DNA of 64,000 bases from Euhalothece natronophila Z-M001 (GCF_007904085.1 NZ_CP042326.1:868001-932000); one strand, 5' to 3'. Positions 50,327 through 59,919 are shown, numbered from the stretch's first letter. A program made the numbers and translations. Notes: generated by a model from the letters alone, not told the origin.

Positions 50327-50330
50327 ACAT

Positions 50331-51095
50331 TTAATGAGGATGAAAGAGAGAATGGGGTTTTTCTAAGCGATGTTCTGCCATTAATGCTTGATTCCCCATT
50401 ACCTCGCGACAACACCCATCGGCGATAATTTGACCTTGGTTAAGGAGAATAGCGCGATCGCAGACTTCTAAAATTAACTCTAAATCGTGAGAAGAAATAA
50501 TACTGGTTTGTTGGGATTGCTTTAGAAAATCAATAAGACGACGACGAGCATATAAATCAAGATTGGCACTGGGTTCGTCATATAAAATAATCTGGGGTTG
50601 CATAGCCAAAATTGTAGCAATGGCAACCATACACTTTTGTCCCCCTGAAAGATGATGAGGAACGCAATTAGCGAGATGAGAAGTTTCAGTAATCTCTAGA
50701 GCTTTTTGTACTTGGTGTTTTACTTGCAAAGGGGACAATTGGAGATTTTCGGGGCCAAAAGCAACATCTTCCCAAACTGTAGGACAAAATAGTTGATCTT
50801 CAGGATTTTGAAAGACTAAACCAATATTGGGGTTAAAAGTTCCAGCCTTTACCGCTTCCCCAAACACAAAGATATTGCCAGCATTAGCTTTGAGGATGCC
50901 ACAAATAGAAAGAAATAAAGTTGTTTTGCCAGCACCATTGGGACCAATTAAACCCACTCTTTCTCCTGGTTGAATGGTGAGGTTAATACAATCGAGAATT
51001 GAGGGTTGTTGGGGATAAGCAAATTGTAATTCCTCAAGGGCGAGGGCACATTCTGTTTTAACCTGGGGAAATTCTGTCAACTCTTTCATAAGCAT
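50331..51095 (-). CDS. cbiO: ECF transporter ATP-binding protein (CbiO type)
   Basis: The 254-residue ATPase has Walker A GPNGAGKTT, a Q-loop (VFQNPEDQLFCPTVWEDVAF, the typical ECF/CbiO sequence), signature LSGGQK, Walker B IILYDEPSANLD and the H-loop SSHD. It powers uptake of a metal ion or vitamin together with a T protein, encoded immediately upstream with overlap (TAATG). No S component (CbiM, BioY etc.) is next to it, so the substrate is unresolved; cobalt/nickel is the default by similarity. Confidence 0.9.
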   Translation of the reverse strand: MLMKELTEFPQVKTECALALEELQFAYPQQPSILDCINLTIQPGERVGLIGPNGAGKTTLFLSICGILKANAGNIFVFGEAVKAGTFNPNIGLVFQNPEDQLFCPTVWEDVAFGPENLQLSPLQVKHQVQKALEITETSHLANCVPHHLSGGQKCMVAIATILAMQPQIILYDEPSANLDLYARRRLIDFLKQSQQTSIISSHDLELILEVCDRAILLNQGQIIADGCCREVMGNQALMAEHRLEKPHSLFHPH

Positions 51096-51874
51096 TAACT
51101 AATAACTTCTGCAATAACTAAACTAAGCGCGATCGCGCAAGTAAACCAGAACCAAAATTGCATCGCTGGGGTGGCAGCTTGTAAGGCCCCTCTTAACCCT
51201 GTTTGTTCTTGAGATAATCCATAACCATATCCCCGTAAGATCATTGCCTGATAAACTCGTTGCGATTGTTCATAACTCCGCACTAGTAAACTCCCAATTA
51301 AAGAGGCAAAAAGTCTGGCATTACGACGGTTGAACTGATGAGCATTAAACCCCCGTAATTTCATAGCCCGTTGCATGGTAGTTAAAGTTTCGCCAAATGA
51401 TTCAAGATAACGATACGCTAATAGCGTCATATCAACAATTATCGGAGGTAAACCCAGCGATCGCATAGCTCTAATACTACTTAAAAAAGGCGCAGTACCA
51501 AATAATACTAAACTAATCGTTAAAATACAGGCAAAACGAGTCACAATCAGCAACACTGACAATAATCCTTCTTGTCGAACTGCAATTCCTGCCAATTCCC
51601 AAATCACTGTTTCTCCAGAAACTAGGGGTAAAACCAATATCACCGTCGCAATAAAAAGTCCTGGATAGCGAAAACGGGATAAAACAAATCGTAAGGGAAG
51701 ACGAGATAACCCTAATACCACTCCCGTAATTATCACCATCATTGGCAATAGTTGCAGACTTTCTATAAATGCAAAGGCAAAAATTAACGACCCAAGGGCA
51801 ACCAACTTTAAGGGTTGATGCCATTGGTGCATCGGGGAGTCAAGATGGGCGTACTGATCAAGGGCAAGTTTCAT
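51095..51874 (-). CDS. cbiQ: ECF transporter T component (CbiQ type)
   Basis: The 259-residue membrane protein has about five to six helices and the two conserved cytoplasmic coupling motifs of T proteins: AMKLRGF (from RAMKLRGFNAHQF) and AMILRGYGYG. These motifs contact the two ATPase subunits. It is directly coupled to cbiO. The substrate-specific subunit must be elsewhere on the chromosome. Start ATG 51874. Confidence 0.88.
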   Translation of the reverse strand: MKLALDQYAHLDSPMHQWHQPLKLVALGSLIFAFAFIESLQLLPMMVIITGVVLGLSRLPLRFVLSRFRYPGLFIATVILVLPLVSGETVIWELAGIAVRQEGLLSVLLIVTRFACILTISLVLFGTAPFLSSIRAMRSLGLPPIIVDMTLLAYRYLESFGETLTTMQRAMKLRGFNAHQFNRRNARLFASLIGSLLVRSYEQSQRVYQAMILRGYGYGLSQEQTGLRGALQAATPAMQFWFWFTCAIALSLVIAEVIS

Positions 51875-52024
51875 AAATCTAGCTTAACCAAAGTATGAAC
51901 CATAGGGAAGAACAACAAACCATTAAATTTTTCTATAGCTTTTCGTTTCTAAGAGCTTTTCAAAACGTAACATCTCTTAATATAATAAAAAACGTTGTCA
52001 TAAGTATTTATTCTTATCTATCCT

Positions 52025-53653
52025 ATGATGGAGTTTCAAATTCCTTGGTTGAGTGTAATTATTCTCTTTCCTCTCCTTAGTGCAAGCGTGATTCCTTTTT
52101 TTCCTAATAAAAATGGAAAAAGCCTTCGCTGGTACGCCTTTAGCGTTAGTTTAATTAATCTTTTAATTACAATTTACGCCTTTAGACAAAACTTTAATCT
52201 TAACAACAGCCAATTCCAACTACAAGAAAGTTATCCTTGGTTACCTGAACTCGGCTTAAACTGGTCTTTAGCTGTGGATGGCTTATCCATGCCCTTAATT
52301 GTCCTTTCTGGCTTAATTACTACTCTTGCCATTGTTGCCGCGTGGAACGTTACTCAGAAGCCACGATTATTCTATACTCTTATTCTTATTCTCTATAGCG
52401 CACAAATCGGCGTATTTGCTGCACAAGACTTATTATTATTCTTCTTAATGTGGGAACTAGAGTTAGTTCCTGTTTATCTTTTAATTTCTATTTGGGGTGG
52501 CAAAAAACGTGGTTATGCCGCCACTAAGTTTATTCTCTATACTGCTGCTGGTTCTATTTTTATCCTCCTTGCTGGCTTAGGATTAGCCTTTTATGGCAAT
52601 AATAGTACTTTTGACATGACAGAAATCGGCATGAAAAATTTGCCCTTTACTGTGGAAATCCTTGCTTATGTGGGCTTTTTAACTGCCTTTGGTGTCAAAC
52701 TTCCCATCTTTCCCCTACATACTTGGCTTCCCGATGCCCACAGTGAAGCCTCAGCACCAATTTCGATGATTTTAGCAGGAGTTTTACTAAAGATGGGGGG
52801 TTATGGGTTAATTCGGATGAATGTAGAAATTTTGCCCAATGCCCATGTTTATTTTGCCCCCGTTTTAGCAGTTTTAGGAGTTGTCAATATCGTTTATGGG
52901 GCATTTACTGCCTTTAGTCAGACTAACCTCAAACGTCGTCTTGCCTACTCTTCTATTTCTCACATGGGCTTTGTTTTACTCGGCATTGCTTCCTATACCG
53001 AACTGGGCTTAAATGGAGCAGTTTTACAAATGTTATCCCATGGTTTAATTGCTGCTGCCCTGTTCTTCCTTGCTGGGGCAACTTACGAACGGACTCACAC
53101 CCTTGTCATGGAGAAAATGGGCGGAATGGCAAAAGAAATGCCGAAAATTTTTGCCCTCTTTACGATTGCGGCAATGGCTTCTTTAGCATTACCTGGAATG
53201 AGTGGCTTTGTCAGTGAGTTAACTGTTTTCTTAGGAATTGCTACTAGTGATGCTTATAGTGGTGTTTTCAAAACGGGTATGGTGTTTTTAGCCGCAGTGG
53301 GATTAATTCTGACTCCCATTTATCTGCTTTCTATGTTACGTCAAGTCTTTTATGGGAATGATAACTCTGGCATTATTATTGAGAAATACTTAGGAGATGC
53401 CAACCCTCGTGAAGTCTTTATTACTGCTTGTTTACTACTACCGATTATTGGCATTGGTTTTTATCCTAAGTTAGCTACACAAACCTATGATGTAAAAACG
53501 GTAGAAGTGGCGTTAAAAGCCAGAGACGCAGTTACTCCTGTAATTGCTGAGCGTGGCAACACCTTCCGCGCTAGTCTCAATCCATTTTATTCTCCTGGTT
53601 TTGTTGCACCAACACTTCCTCAAGGAAACTCACAAGCTATGCTAGATCGTTAA
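52025..53653 (+). CDS. ndhD: NAD(P)H-quinone oxidoreductase chain 4 (NdhD)
   Basis: NdhD is a proton-pumping antiporter-like subunit of the thylakoid NDH-1 complex. The 542-residue protein has about 14 helices. Key residues are in [15 protein letters not shown] (helix 5 glutamate), [42 protein letters not shown] and [20 protein letters not shown]. It is of the respiratory/cyclic NdhD1/D2 type; NdhF is not adjacent, so this is not the CO2-uptake D3/D4 arrangement, as far as the window shows. A 107-bp MITE follows its stop by 14 bp. Confidence 0.93.
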   Translation: MMEFQIPWLSVIILFPLLSASVIPFFPNKNGKSLRWYAFSVSLINLLITIYAFRQNFNLNNSQFQLQESYPWLPELGLNWSLAVDGLSMPLIVLSGLITTLAIVAAWNVTQKPRLFYTLILILYSAQIGVFAAQDLLLFFLMWELELVPVYLLISIWGGKKRGYAATKFILYTAAGSIFILLAGLGLAFYGNNSTFDMTEIGMKNLPFTVEILAYVGFLTAFGVKLPIFPLHTWLPDAHSEASAPISMILAGVLLKMGGYGLIRMNVEILPNAHVYFAPVLAVLGVVNIVYGAFTAFSQTNLKRRLAYSSISHMGFVLLGIASYTELGLNGAVLQMLSHGLIAAALFFLAGATYERTHTLVMEKMGGMAKEMPKIFALFTIAAMASLALPGMSGFVSELTVFLGIATSDAYSGVFKTGMVFLAAVGLILTPIYLLSMLRQVFYGNDNSGIIIEKYLGDANPREVFITACLLLPIIGIGFYPKLATQTYDVKTVEVALKARDAVTPVIAERGNTFRASLNPFYSPGFVAPTLPQGNSQAMLDR

Positions 53654-53667
53654 TCGGAACTAGCAAA

Positions 53668-53774
53668 TATAGTCGTTCCAAATAAAAAACAGCAACCTAA
53701 AAGTAGTGGGAGCATCTTGCTCCCTAGTAGCAGCCAAGATGGCTGCACTACGGAACTGAATTGGAACGACTATA
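53668..53774. mobile_element. 107-bp MITE, copy 2 (perfect terminal repeats)
   Basis: TATAGTCGTTCCAA and TTGGAACGACTATA are perfect 14-bp terminal inverted repeats. The interior is identical to copy 1 (31735-31841), including hairpins GGGAGC/GCTCCC and GCAGCC/GGCTGC. No ORF. It sits 14 bp after ndhD. Confidence 0.9.
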
Positions 53775-53898
53775 ATTCATGATCCCTCCTTCCTGACACT
53801 TTGCTCAATTTAGTGAAATGAAAAGGGTTGGGGGGATTTCGTGACTTTCCTACGATTTCAGAAAACGGTAGTGTTGAGGCAAAGGTATCTCCACAAGT

Positions 53899-54005
53899 TC
53901 GGTAATTGTGCCAATTTATAATGAGGTAGAAAGTTGAGAAATTTTAATCAGCGCGATCGCGCAAACTCCTATGATCGAGAAATGGCTCAATTTCTGTCCT
54001 TAAGA
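53899..54005 (+). pseudogene. possible relic of a family 2 glycosyltransferase
   Basis: The frame at 53899-53934 reads SVIVPIYNEVES, the hallmark start of GT2 glycosyltransferases, then TGA. It continues in the same frame EILISAIAQTPMIEKWLNF before further stops. No complete domain is present in the 288 bp before the aminotransferase, so if real it is a heavily decayed fragment. The HIP1 at 53952-53963 lies within it. Short match, so low confidence. Confidence 0.35.
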
Positions 54006-54062
54006 GTTGCTGGTTCGCACTTATCGGGTTCGAGAACTGTTTTCTGGGAAGCGCGATCGCAC

Positions 54063-55241
54063 TTAATAGCGGATTCCCGCTTGTTGAAACCGATCTAAAA
54101 CCTCTTGCAAACGATCGCGATCGGCAATTAAACTAATTCTCACATAGCCTTCCCCTGCTTCCCCAAAAGCATTCCCTGGGGTAACAACAACCCCTGTTTT
54201 TTGTAAGGTATCTAAGGCAAAATCCGTTGATCCTGTTCCTTTTGGACAAGGAACCCATAAATACATAGTTGCTTTTGGCTTCGGAATATTCCAGCCTAAT
54301 TTCTCTAACCCTTCCACTAAAAAGTCCCGCCGTTGTTGATAGCGTTGTTGCGCTTGTTCTACATAGCTATCAGGTAACTCTAAAGCTGTTTCTGCGGCTG
54401 CTTGTACTGCGGCAAAAATGCCATAATCTAGATTTGTTTTTAGGGTACGTAGTCCTTGGATAATTTTACTATTACCCACAACAAACCCCACACGCCAGCC
54501 TGCCATACTGTACGTTTTAGACAGGGTATGAAACTCGACACTTAATTCTTTTGCCCCTGGAATCTCTAACAAACTTGTGGGTTGATAGCCATCAAATGCC
54601 AACTCGGCATAACACAAGTCATGCACCAGCAAAATGGAATAATGACGGGCAAAGGCAACAATTTCTTCAAAAAACTCTCTGGAGGCAACCGCAGTGGTGG
54701 GATTACTGGGATAATTAAAATAGAGGATTTTTGCCTGCTGGGCGACTGATTCTGGAATTTGGGATAAATCAATTAACCAGTCTTTTTCTGCTGTTAAAAC
54801 CATCTTGTGCAAATTTGCCCCAGCAATGAGTGGCCCCCGAAAATGAGCAGGATAAGCTGGCGATGGCACTAAAACTGTATCCCCCGGATTAATATAGGCT
54901 AATGCTAAGTGAGTTAATCCTTCTTTGGAGCCAATTAGGGGGAGGGCTTCACTATCTGGCGAGAGATTTACCCCATAGCGACGATGATACCAGCGCGCGA
55001 TCGCGCTTCGGAAACTCCCTGTCCCTTCAAAGGGCGGATAACCATGATTTTCTCCTACCTTCAAGGCTTCTGTAGCTGCGTCAATTACAGGTTGTGGGGC
55101 ATACCCATCGGGGTTTCCCATTCCCAAATCAATTAAATCTAACCCTTGTTCTCTGGCTTTTGCTTTCAATTCATCGAGACGGGCAAAAACGTAAGGAGGA
55201 AGGGTATTCACTCGATCAGCAGGGGTAAAATCAAATCCCAT
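54063..55241 (-). CDS. class I/II PLP-dependent aminotransferase (alanine/aspartate-type)
   Basis: The 392-residue protein is a fold type I aminotransferase: DLGMGNPDGYAPQPVIDA at the N-terminus, YFNYPSNPTTAVAS, LLVHDLCYAELAFDG, the PLP lysine in TLSKTYSMAGWRVGF, and the C-terminal arginine region EGYVRISLI. It resembles AlaC/YugH and LL-diaminopimelate aminotransferase-like enzymes; the exact donor and acceptor cannot be fixed. It lies 24 bp downstream of the GldA-like gene on the same strand. Extended HIP1 at 54993-55004. Confidence 0.85.
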   Translation of the reverse strand: MGFDFTPADRVNTLPPYVFARLDELKAKAREQGLDLIDLGMGNPDGYAPQPVIDAATEALKVGENHGYPPFEGTGSFRSAIARWYHRRYGVNLSPDSEALPLIGSKEGLTHLALAYINPGDTVLVPSPAYPAHFRGPLIAGANLHKMVLTAEKDWLIDLSQIPESVAQQAKILYFNYPSNPTTAVASREFFEEIVAFARHYSILLVHDLCYAELAFDGYQPTSLLEIPGAKELSVEFHTLSKTYSMAGWRVGFVVGNSKIIQGLRTLKTNLDYGIFAAVQAAAETALELPDSYVEQAQQRYQQRRDFLVEGLEKLGWNIPKPKATMYLWVPCPKGTGSTDFALDTLQKTGVVVTPGNAFGEAGEGYVRISLIADRDRLQEVLDRFQQAGIRY

Positions 55242-55265
55242 TCGCTATTACTTTAGTTCACATCA

Positions 55266-56414
55266 TCATTCATGGTCTTGGCTTAAGGCAACGGGTTTCC
55301 CATTGCTAACTACCGTCGTAGAAACCATGGCTGCTACCAGTTCTGTTGATTCTACCGTAAAGGGTAAACGATGAATATCAGACTCAGGGGCACAGGCAAT
55401 TGTTGCTACTTTTTGCAGTTCCGCCAAGGTCACGTTTTCTAATCCTAAATCCTCAAGGCTCTTTGGTAAACCAATTTCGGCATAAAATTCTAGTAACTGT
55501 TGTCGCGCCGAGGCAGCCAGTTTATTATTCTGAACCATCTCTTCTAGGCGCAGTTGCACTAAAATGCCATAAGCTACTTTTTCTCCGTGTAAGAGATCAT
55601 GGGTTGCTGGCAGATGAGTTAATCCATTATGAATGGCATGAGCGGCAACAGTGCGACAATTTGCGCCTCCCAAACCGCCAATCACCCCAGGCAGTAACAC
55701 CACTGCGTCCACAATTTCTTGCCATACTTCTCCTTGGGGATGATCAAGAGCAGTTTTTGACTTTTGCAGGAGAATATCTCTTAAAATACGTGCCTGTTGC
55801 ACAGCACTAATGGTTAAAGAAGCGGTAGAATCGCCACTACTAACCGAGGCTTCATACCATTTAGCTAAGGCATCCCCAATTCCAGCAATTAGGGTGCGTT
55901 TTGGGGCACTGGCAATTAAATCATAATCCAGAATCAGTAAATTTGGAGGATAGGGAAGGGGAACGTCATATTGAAACGCCCCCTCTTCCGTATAAATGTT
56001 TGATAAGGCCGTCCAAGCCGCACAAGTTGCCGCTGAGGTAGGAATTGTCACGATTGGTAAATTAGCGTTATAAGCCACTAATTTTGCCATATCGAGGGCT
56101 TTGCCACCGCCAATGCCAATAATTAAGTCTGCTCGGTGATCACTGGCAACCATTTGTAATTCCTGCTGAGATCTCTCACAAGAGTCAGGGGAATAAGACG
56201 CGGAGGTGGCTTTCAGGTGATAATGTTCAAAAATGGGCTCTAACCAAGGCTGAATTAGTTTTAAAGTGTGCTCTCCTCCAATCACTAATGGGGTTTTTCC
56301 TAACTGCGCGATCGCGCTTCCGGCTTGTTTTATCGCTCCTTGACCGCGCATTACCTGTGCTGGCGATACTTGTAGGGTAACCACCGATGAAGTTAATTGA
56401 GTTTGCTGCTTCAT
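55266..56414 (-). CDS. iron-containing alcohol dehydrogenase family protein (glycerol dehydrogenase-like)
   Basis: The 382-residue protein is of the GldA-type metal-dependent dehydrogenase class. Landmarks are GGEHTLKLIQPW, the NAD-binding IIGIGGGKALDMAKLVA, TIPTSAATCAAWTAL, the metal aspartate in GIGDALAKWYEA, and histidines in VAAHAIHNGLTHL and LLHGEKVAYGI. Substrate is likely a small polyol or aldehyde, but is not determinable. Followed by the aminotransferase gene and preceded by a small unknown (17 bp). Confidence 0.85.
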   Translation of the reverse strand: MKQQTQLTSSVVTLQVSPAQVMRGQGAIKQAGSAIAQLGKTPLVIGGEHTLKLIQPWLEPIFEHYHLKATSASYSPDSCERSQQELQMVASDHRADLIIGIGGGKALDMAKLVAYNANLPIVTIPTSAATCAAWTALSNIYTEEGAFQYDVPLPYPPNLLILDYDLIASAPKRTLIAGIGDALAKWYEASVSSGDSTASLTISAVQQARILRDILLQKSKTALDHPQGEVWQEIVDAVVLLPGVIGGLGGANCRTVAAHAIHNGLTHLPATHDLLHGEKVAYGILVQLRLEEMVQNNKLAASARQQLLEFYAEIGLPKSLEDLGLENVTLAELQKVATIACAPESDIHRLPFTVESTELVAAMVSTTVVSNGKPVALSQDHE

Positions 56415-56431
56415 AGAACTTTGCTGACTAA

Positions 56432-56797
56432 TTACGACTGAAATTGTTCTTGTAAGGTAGGCGGCGGTTGACTCGGTTCAAACAGATAGCTAGTGTGAGT
56501 TCCATTGGGATATAAAAATGTGCAAACAACCGAGATATCAGGATTGTATTTCACAATCATGTCCTGTAAACCCGCCTCTTTCCAATCACTAATCATCAAG
56601 GGTAGCAAATTAATTGGTTTATACATTAACTGCCACTCCTCTAAATCAGTTCCCTCGTTCTCCAACTGTCGTAAAATCACTAAAGTGCCTTTTTCTTGAA
56701 ACTCACAATAATATTTATAAGCGACAGCGCCGATGTAGTCTGCATTTGCTTCAATTACGGCTAATTGTTGTTGTTTTGATTCGAGAGGCTCAGTCAT
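56432..56797 (-). CDS. conserved hypothetical protein
   Basis: I do not recognise this 121-residue soluble protein (EANADYIGAVAYKYYCEFQE, WQLMYKPINLLPLMISDWKE, VVCTFLYPNGTHTSYLFEPS). It shows a plausible alpha/beta pattern with no signal peptide. It lies in a run of same-strand genes between ycf51 and the GldA-like gene, with 17-bp spacings, suggesting cotranscription. Confidence 0.65.
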   Translation of the reverse strand: MTEPLESKQQQLAVIEANADYIGAVAYKYYCEFQEKGTLVILRQLENEGTDLEEWQLMYKPINLLPLMISDWKEAGLQDMIVKYNPDISVVCTFLYPNGTHTSYLFEPSQPPPTLQEQFQS

Positions 56798-56814
56798 GGC
56801 TTTTCCATCCCTAA

Positions 56815-57324
56815 CTAGCTATTCGTTCGATCGGGAAGTTCTGAGAAGTTTGAAGAGAAAATTTCAGGAGAGGGATTTTCTTGCTCAGAACCAGAGCGTT
56901 GGACTTTTCCTAAGTATAACGGTTTAGAAACTCCTTCCTCCGGATGAATCACTGTTCGGGCTCGAATGGTCATTGTCTGATTCGCTCCCCCCAAACGCCC
57001 ATAGGAAGATAAATCAGCACTGGCTTTGCGTAAACTTGCTTCTACTTCTGATTCGGTCACAGTGGGAGGCAATTTAATTACTACCTGTGAGCCGCCATTA
57101 TCATAAACGACATTAAAGGGAACTGCCCCCGGAACATCAGTATAGCTAAATAACCCTAAAGATAAGCCAAATATTCCCACGGTGAGAACTGCCATAAAAC
57201 CTGTAATTCCCACTAAGCGGAAGCGAAAGCCCCACTTAAAAATAAAGGCAATTAAGGTAAAAACAAAAGCAACCCCTGTAGTAATGGCTGCCCCTTGAAG
57301 ATACAGGATAAAATCACTTTCCAT
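56815..57324 (-). CDS. ycf51: Ycf51 family protein
   Basis: The 169-residue protein has two N-terminal transmembrane helices (about 8-28 and 36-58) and a periplasmic or lumenal domain (PFNVVYDNGGSQVVIKLPPT, SLRKASADLSSYGRLGGANQ). This is the Ycf51/DUF2518 family of cyanobacteria and red algal plastids, of unknown function. ftsW lies 36 bp upstream on the same strand, and the 121-residue unknown follows at 17 bp. Confidence 0.85.
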   Translation of the reverse strand: MESDFILYLQGAAITTGVAFVFTLIAFIFKWGFRFRLVGITGFMAVLTVGIFGLSLGLFSYTDVPGAVPFNVVYDNGGSQVVIKLPPTVTESEVEASLRKASADLSSYGRLGGANQTMTIRARTVIHPEEGVSKPLYLGKVQRSGSEQENPSPEIFSSNFSELPDRTNS

Positions 57325-57360
57325 TGTTCAGTCACTTGTCCTTTCTAAACTATTCGCTAA

Positions 57361-58542
57361 TTATCTCTGAGAAGGCTGAGGAAACTCAAGTAAGGTTCCT
57401 TCATTACTTTCTCTTGCCACTCTAATGAGTAAAGCGGCTAAAAATAAACTGGCTAACACAGAATTTCCCCCATAACTAAACAAGGGAAAAGTTAGCCCCG
57501 TAGTGGGAAATGCCCCTGTTGCTACTGCAATATTAATTAAAGATTGTCCTACCATAAAAATGATTGCTCCCCCTGCAATTAATCGGTTTATCGTTGTCTG
57601 GCTCTGAATAGCAATTAAAACCCCCACTGTTGCCCAACTCATAATCAGTAATAACAAAGCAATACAACCAACGAATCCAAATTCTTCGGCAAAAACAGCA
57701 AAAATAAAATCAGTATATTGAATGGGTAAGTAAAATAGCTTTTGGTTTGAGAAGCCTAAACCACTTCCCCAGGTTCCCCCGGAACCAATTGCGATTAAAC
57801 TTTGAGCTAACTGATAGCCATCCCCACTGATATTTTCCCAAGGATCACGAAATGACATCACTCGTTGTAATTGATGCTGATTGAATTGGATACTAATCAC
57901 TCCCAAACTAATTCCGATTAGAGCAACTATCCCTAAATCACGCCAGCGAATCATTCCCATGAGGGCAATTAACCATAATGTAATTCCACATAAGGCGGCA
58001 TTACTTAAATTGGGCTGCATTAATATGCCTCCTAAAATCAGGGCAAAGATAACGAGCCAAAAGATACGCTTTTCGATTGTACTCTTATGCCATTGTGAAA
58101 AGATAATTGCCCCTTGTAATACTAAAAAGGGTTTAATTAATTCTGAAGGTTGAATCAGAAAAGTGCCAACTCCGAGCCAGCGTTGGGCTCCATTAATGGT
58201 GACCCCCCAAATGTTAGTGGCAATAATGGCGGCGAAAAGAATTAGGACAACAATGGGGGTAATTTTTAATAACTTCTTGAGAGAGGTTTCACTAACAACA
58301 TTAAATAGGATCAGTCCCGGATAAGCCCAAATTAATTGTCGCTTAATGTAGTATAAACCATTTCCTAAGTTGTCGCCTCCCTCTGGGTAAGAAGCAGAAA
58401 ATAAGACAACCAGACCGATGAAAAGCCATAATAAAGTTAGCCAATGAATGATACGGGCTAAGGGGGCCCAGTCACTTTTTGTTGGGTTGAAAATGGGAAT
58501 CAGATACTTTAACACAGGCTTACCACTAATTTTCTCAATCAC
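57361..58542 (-). CDS. ftsW: cell division peptidoglycan polymerase FtsW
   Basis: FtsW is the SEDS glycosyltransferase that polymerises septal peptidoglycan. The 393-residue protein has about ten helices with family signatures: GVTINGAQRWLGVGTFLIQP, ELIKPFLVL, QPNLSNAAL, GSGGTWGSGLGFSNQKLFYL, TDFIFAVFAEEFGFVG and TGLTFPLFSYGGNSVLASLF. It could in principle be RodA, but the cytoplasmic N-terminal extension and sequence favour FtsW. The start is GTG at 58542. It heads the ftsW-ycf51-unknown-GldA-aminotransferase run. Confidence 0.85.
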   Translation of the reverse strand: MIEKISGKPVLKYLIPIFNPTKSDWAPLARIIHWLTLLWLFIGLVVLFSASYPEGGDNLGNGLYYIKRQLIWAYPGLILFNVVSETSLKKLLKITPIVVLILFAAIIATNIWGVTINGAQRWLGVGTFLIQPSELIKPFLVLQGAIIFSQWHKSTIEKRIFWLVIFALILGGILMQPNLSNAALCGITLWLIALMGMIRWRDLGIVALIGISLGVISIQFNQHQLQRVMSFRDPWENISGDGYQLAQSLIAIGSGGTWGSGLGFSNQKLFYLPIQYTDFIFAVFAEEFGFVGCIALLLLIMSWATVGVLIAIQSQTTINRLIAGGAIIFMVGQSLINIAVATGAFPTTGLTFPLFSYGGNSVLASLFLAALLIRVARESNEGTLLEFPQPSQR

Positions 58543-58775
58543 TGCTTTAATTGCTTAATTTTATCAATTTTTAAATTTTATTCTTCAGCAAGTCAGGTTA
58601 GAGAGATAGCTAGTGGTGAGATTACCCGAAAAACCAATGATTAGAGTAAAGGAAAGAACAAATTACTTCTAGATGAATGGTAATTCCTTTCCTTTACTTG
58701 AAATGAGCTAACCTGCTTTTTTGGCGTGGTTGGTCTGCGATCGCGCGAAGAAAAGGAATCCTCCTTGGCAATTGT

Positions 58776-59183
58776 CTAGGAAACCAATTCTTCTTCTGCT
58801 TCCTCTGCTTTGTCCATATCATCCTCAAGATGAACTAGGCGAATATGTTTATATCCGAGCTTAATTTCAAATTCTTCCCCCGGTTCTAACCCCATGGCTT
58901 GAGTATAAGTAGAACCGATAACAATTTGACCATTTTTATGAACACTAACCCGATAAGTGGGTTCACGTCCACGACCATCTTTTCCACCATCAGGATCTAA
59001 AGGCACTCCTTTTGCCTCTAAAACCGCATCATAAAACTCTGTTAAATTAACACGAACTTGACCATCTTTGGTGGTGTTGTAATAACCACACTCTTTAGCG
59101 GTTTCCCGACGGGGTAAGTGGGATAGTTCTTTTACTTTTTGCAGAAGGGCGCGACCTTTTAATGGTGCTGTTTGTTCATCCAT
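58776..59183 (-). CDS. cyAbrB-type transcriptional regulator
   Basis: cyAbrB proteins are abundant DNA-binding regulators of carbon/nitrogen balance in cyanobacteria. The 135-residue protein has the conserved N-terminal part (LKGRALLQKVKELSHLPRRE, CGYYNTTKDGQVRVNLTEFY) and a C-terminal AbrB-like swapped-hairpin domain (YRVSVHKNGQIVIGSTYTQA, MGLEPGEEFEIKLGYKHIRL). Nearly all cyanobacteria carry two paralogs. I cannot decide between cyAbrB1 and cyAbrB2. Monocistronic, with a long 504-bp region beyond. Confidence 0.9.
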   Translation of the reverse strand: MDEQTAPLKGRALLQKVKELSHLPRRETAKECGYYNTTKDGQVRVNLTEFYDAVLEAKGVPLDPDGGKDGRGREPTYRVSVHKNGQIVIGSTYTQAMGLEPGEEFEIKLGYKHIRLVHLEDDMDKAEEAEEELVS

Positions 59184-59687
59184 CTTTACTCGTTAATTAT
59201 CCTTAATGATTGTTACTTCAGTTTGGAGGTTTTTCTAAAAAATATTCCTCCTATTAAAAATATATCGTTATTTTCCCATAATTTAGCAAGTATTTTTATG
59301 AATTTTTGAATTTGCTATCATTGAACCTTAAGGTTATGGGTGATCAATTATTACCGACAATGGTAGCAGAAGATGGATTTATTAGGGGTGAAATTTTGAT
59401 GAAATTACTCTTTTTGTAAAAATTATCACCAGAGAGTCATGAAAATTCCCTAAAAAGAAATGGGTTGCCCCTGAGGGCTCGCAAGTGAAGAGACGAATAA
59501 TAGGCAAGAGAAAATTGCTTCTTTTCAATAATTAGTTGGCAGAGAATAAATTATCGTTTAAGAGCATCAAAATCAAAGCAAGGGCAAGCTATATGATGAG
59601 TAGCGGCTATTGTATCATCTTTCCCCCTGTCAAGAAAAAGTAATTACCTTACACTAAGGATAAAGGAAGTTACTACTGTAATTAAAG
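59184..59687. other. 504-bp divergent intergenic region
   Basis: AT-rich, without a supported ORF on either strand. It must contain the promoters of cyAbrB (left) and of the hli gene (right). I saw no clear HLR1 or other known operator. A 27-codon reading frame near 59337 lacks any recognisable feature and was not annotated. Confidence 0.4.
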
Positions 59688-59885
59688 ATGAATCAAGAAA
59701 CACCTAACGAACAATCAACCTCTAAAAGTGAATCCCTAATTCCAGAAATTGAAGAACCTGCTTTCGGTTGGACTCCTTATGCGGAAAGGATGAACGGGCG
59801 ATTTGCTATGCTAGGGCTTGTTATTTTACTCCTCATTGAACTCATTAGCAATCAAGATCTTTTTACTTGGTTGGGTTTAAGATAA
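59688..59885 (+). CDS. hli: high light-inducible protein (one-helix CAB-like)
   Basis: A 65-residue Hlip with a longer acidic N-terminus. The core FGWTPYAERMNGRFAMLGLV matches the chlorophyll-binding ExxNGRxAM helix, and the end is FTWLGLR. Thylakoid photoprotection role as for the copy at 30525; about half the residues of the cores are shared. ATG 59688. The next gene (multi-PAS kinase) starts 34 bp later on the same strand, so the two may be cotranscribed. Confidence 0.92.
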   Translation: MNQETPNEQSTSKSESLIPEIEEPAFGWTPYAERMNGRFAMLGLVILLLIELISNQDLFTWLGLR

Positions 59886-59919
59886 TTGAATTTACTCCTG
59901 CACTTACTCTTCATTCACC

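Noticed and set aside
50109-50330. 73-codon minus-strand ORF of SHWSLVI-like repeats
   Set aside because: It is only the translation of the heptad DNA repeat, where a 7-base unit yields a 7-residue periodic peptide in every frame; no ribosome site.
51860-52024. cobalamin riboswitch upstream of cbiQ
   Set aside because: The leader is short and AT-rich, with no B12-box-like sequence.
55400-55810. 136-codon plus-strand ORF
   Set aside because: Antisense of the GldA-like gene, which has all family motifs.
59337-59420. 27-codon ORF in the cyAbrB-hli gap
   Set aside because: No ribosome site, no recognisable pattern, and AT-rich context makes chance frames common.
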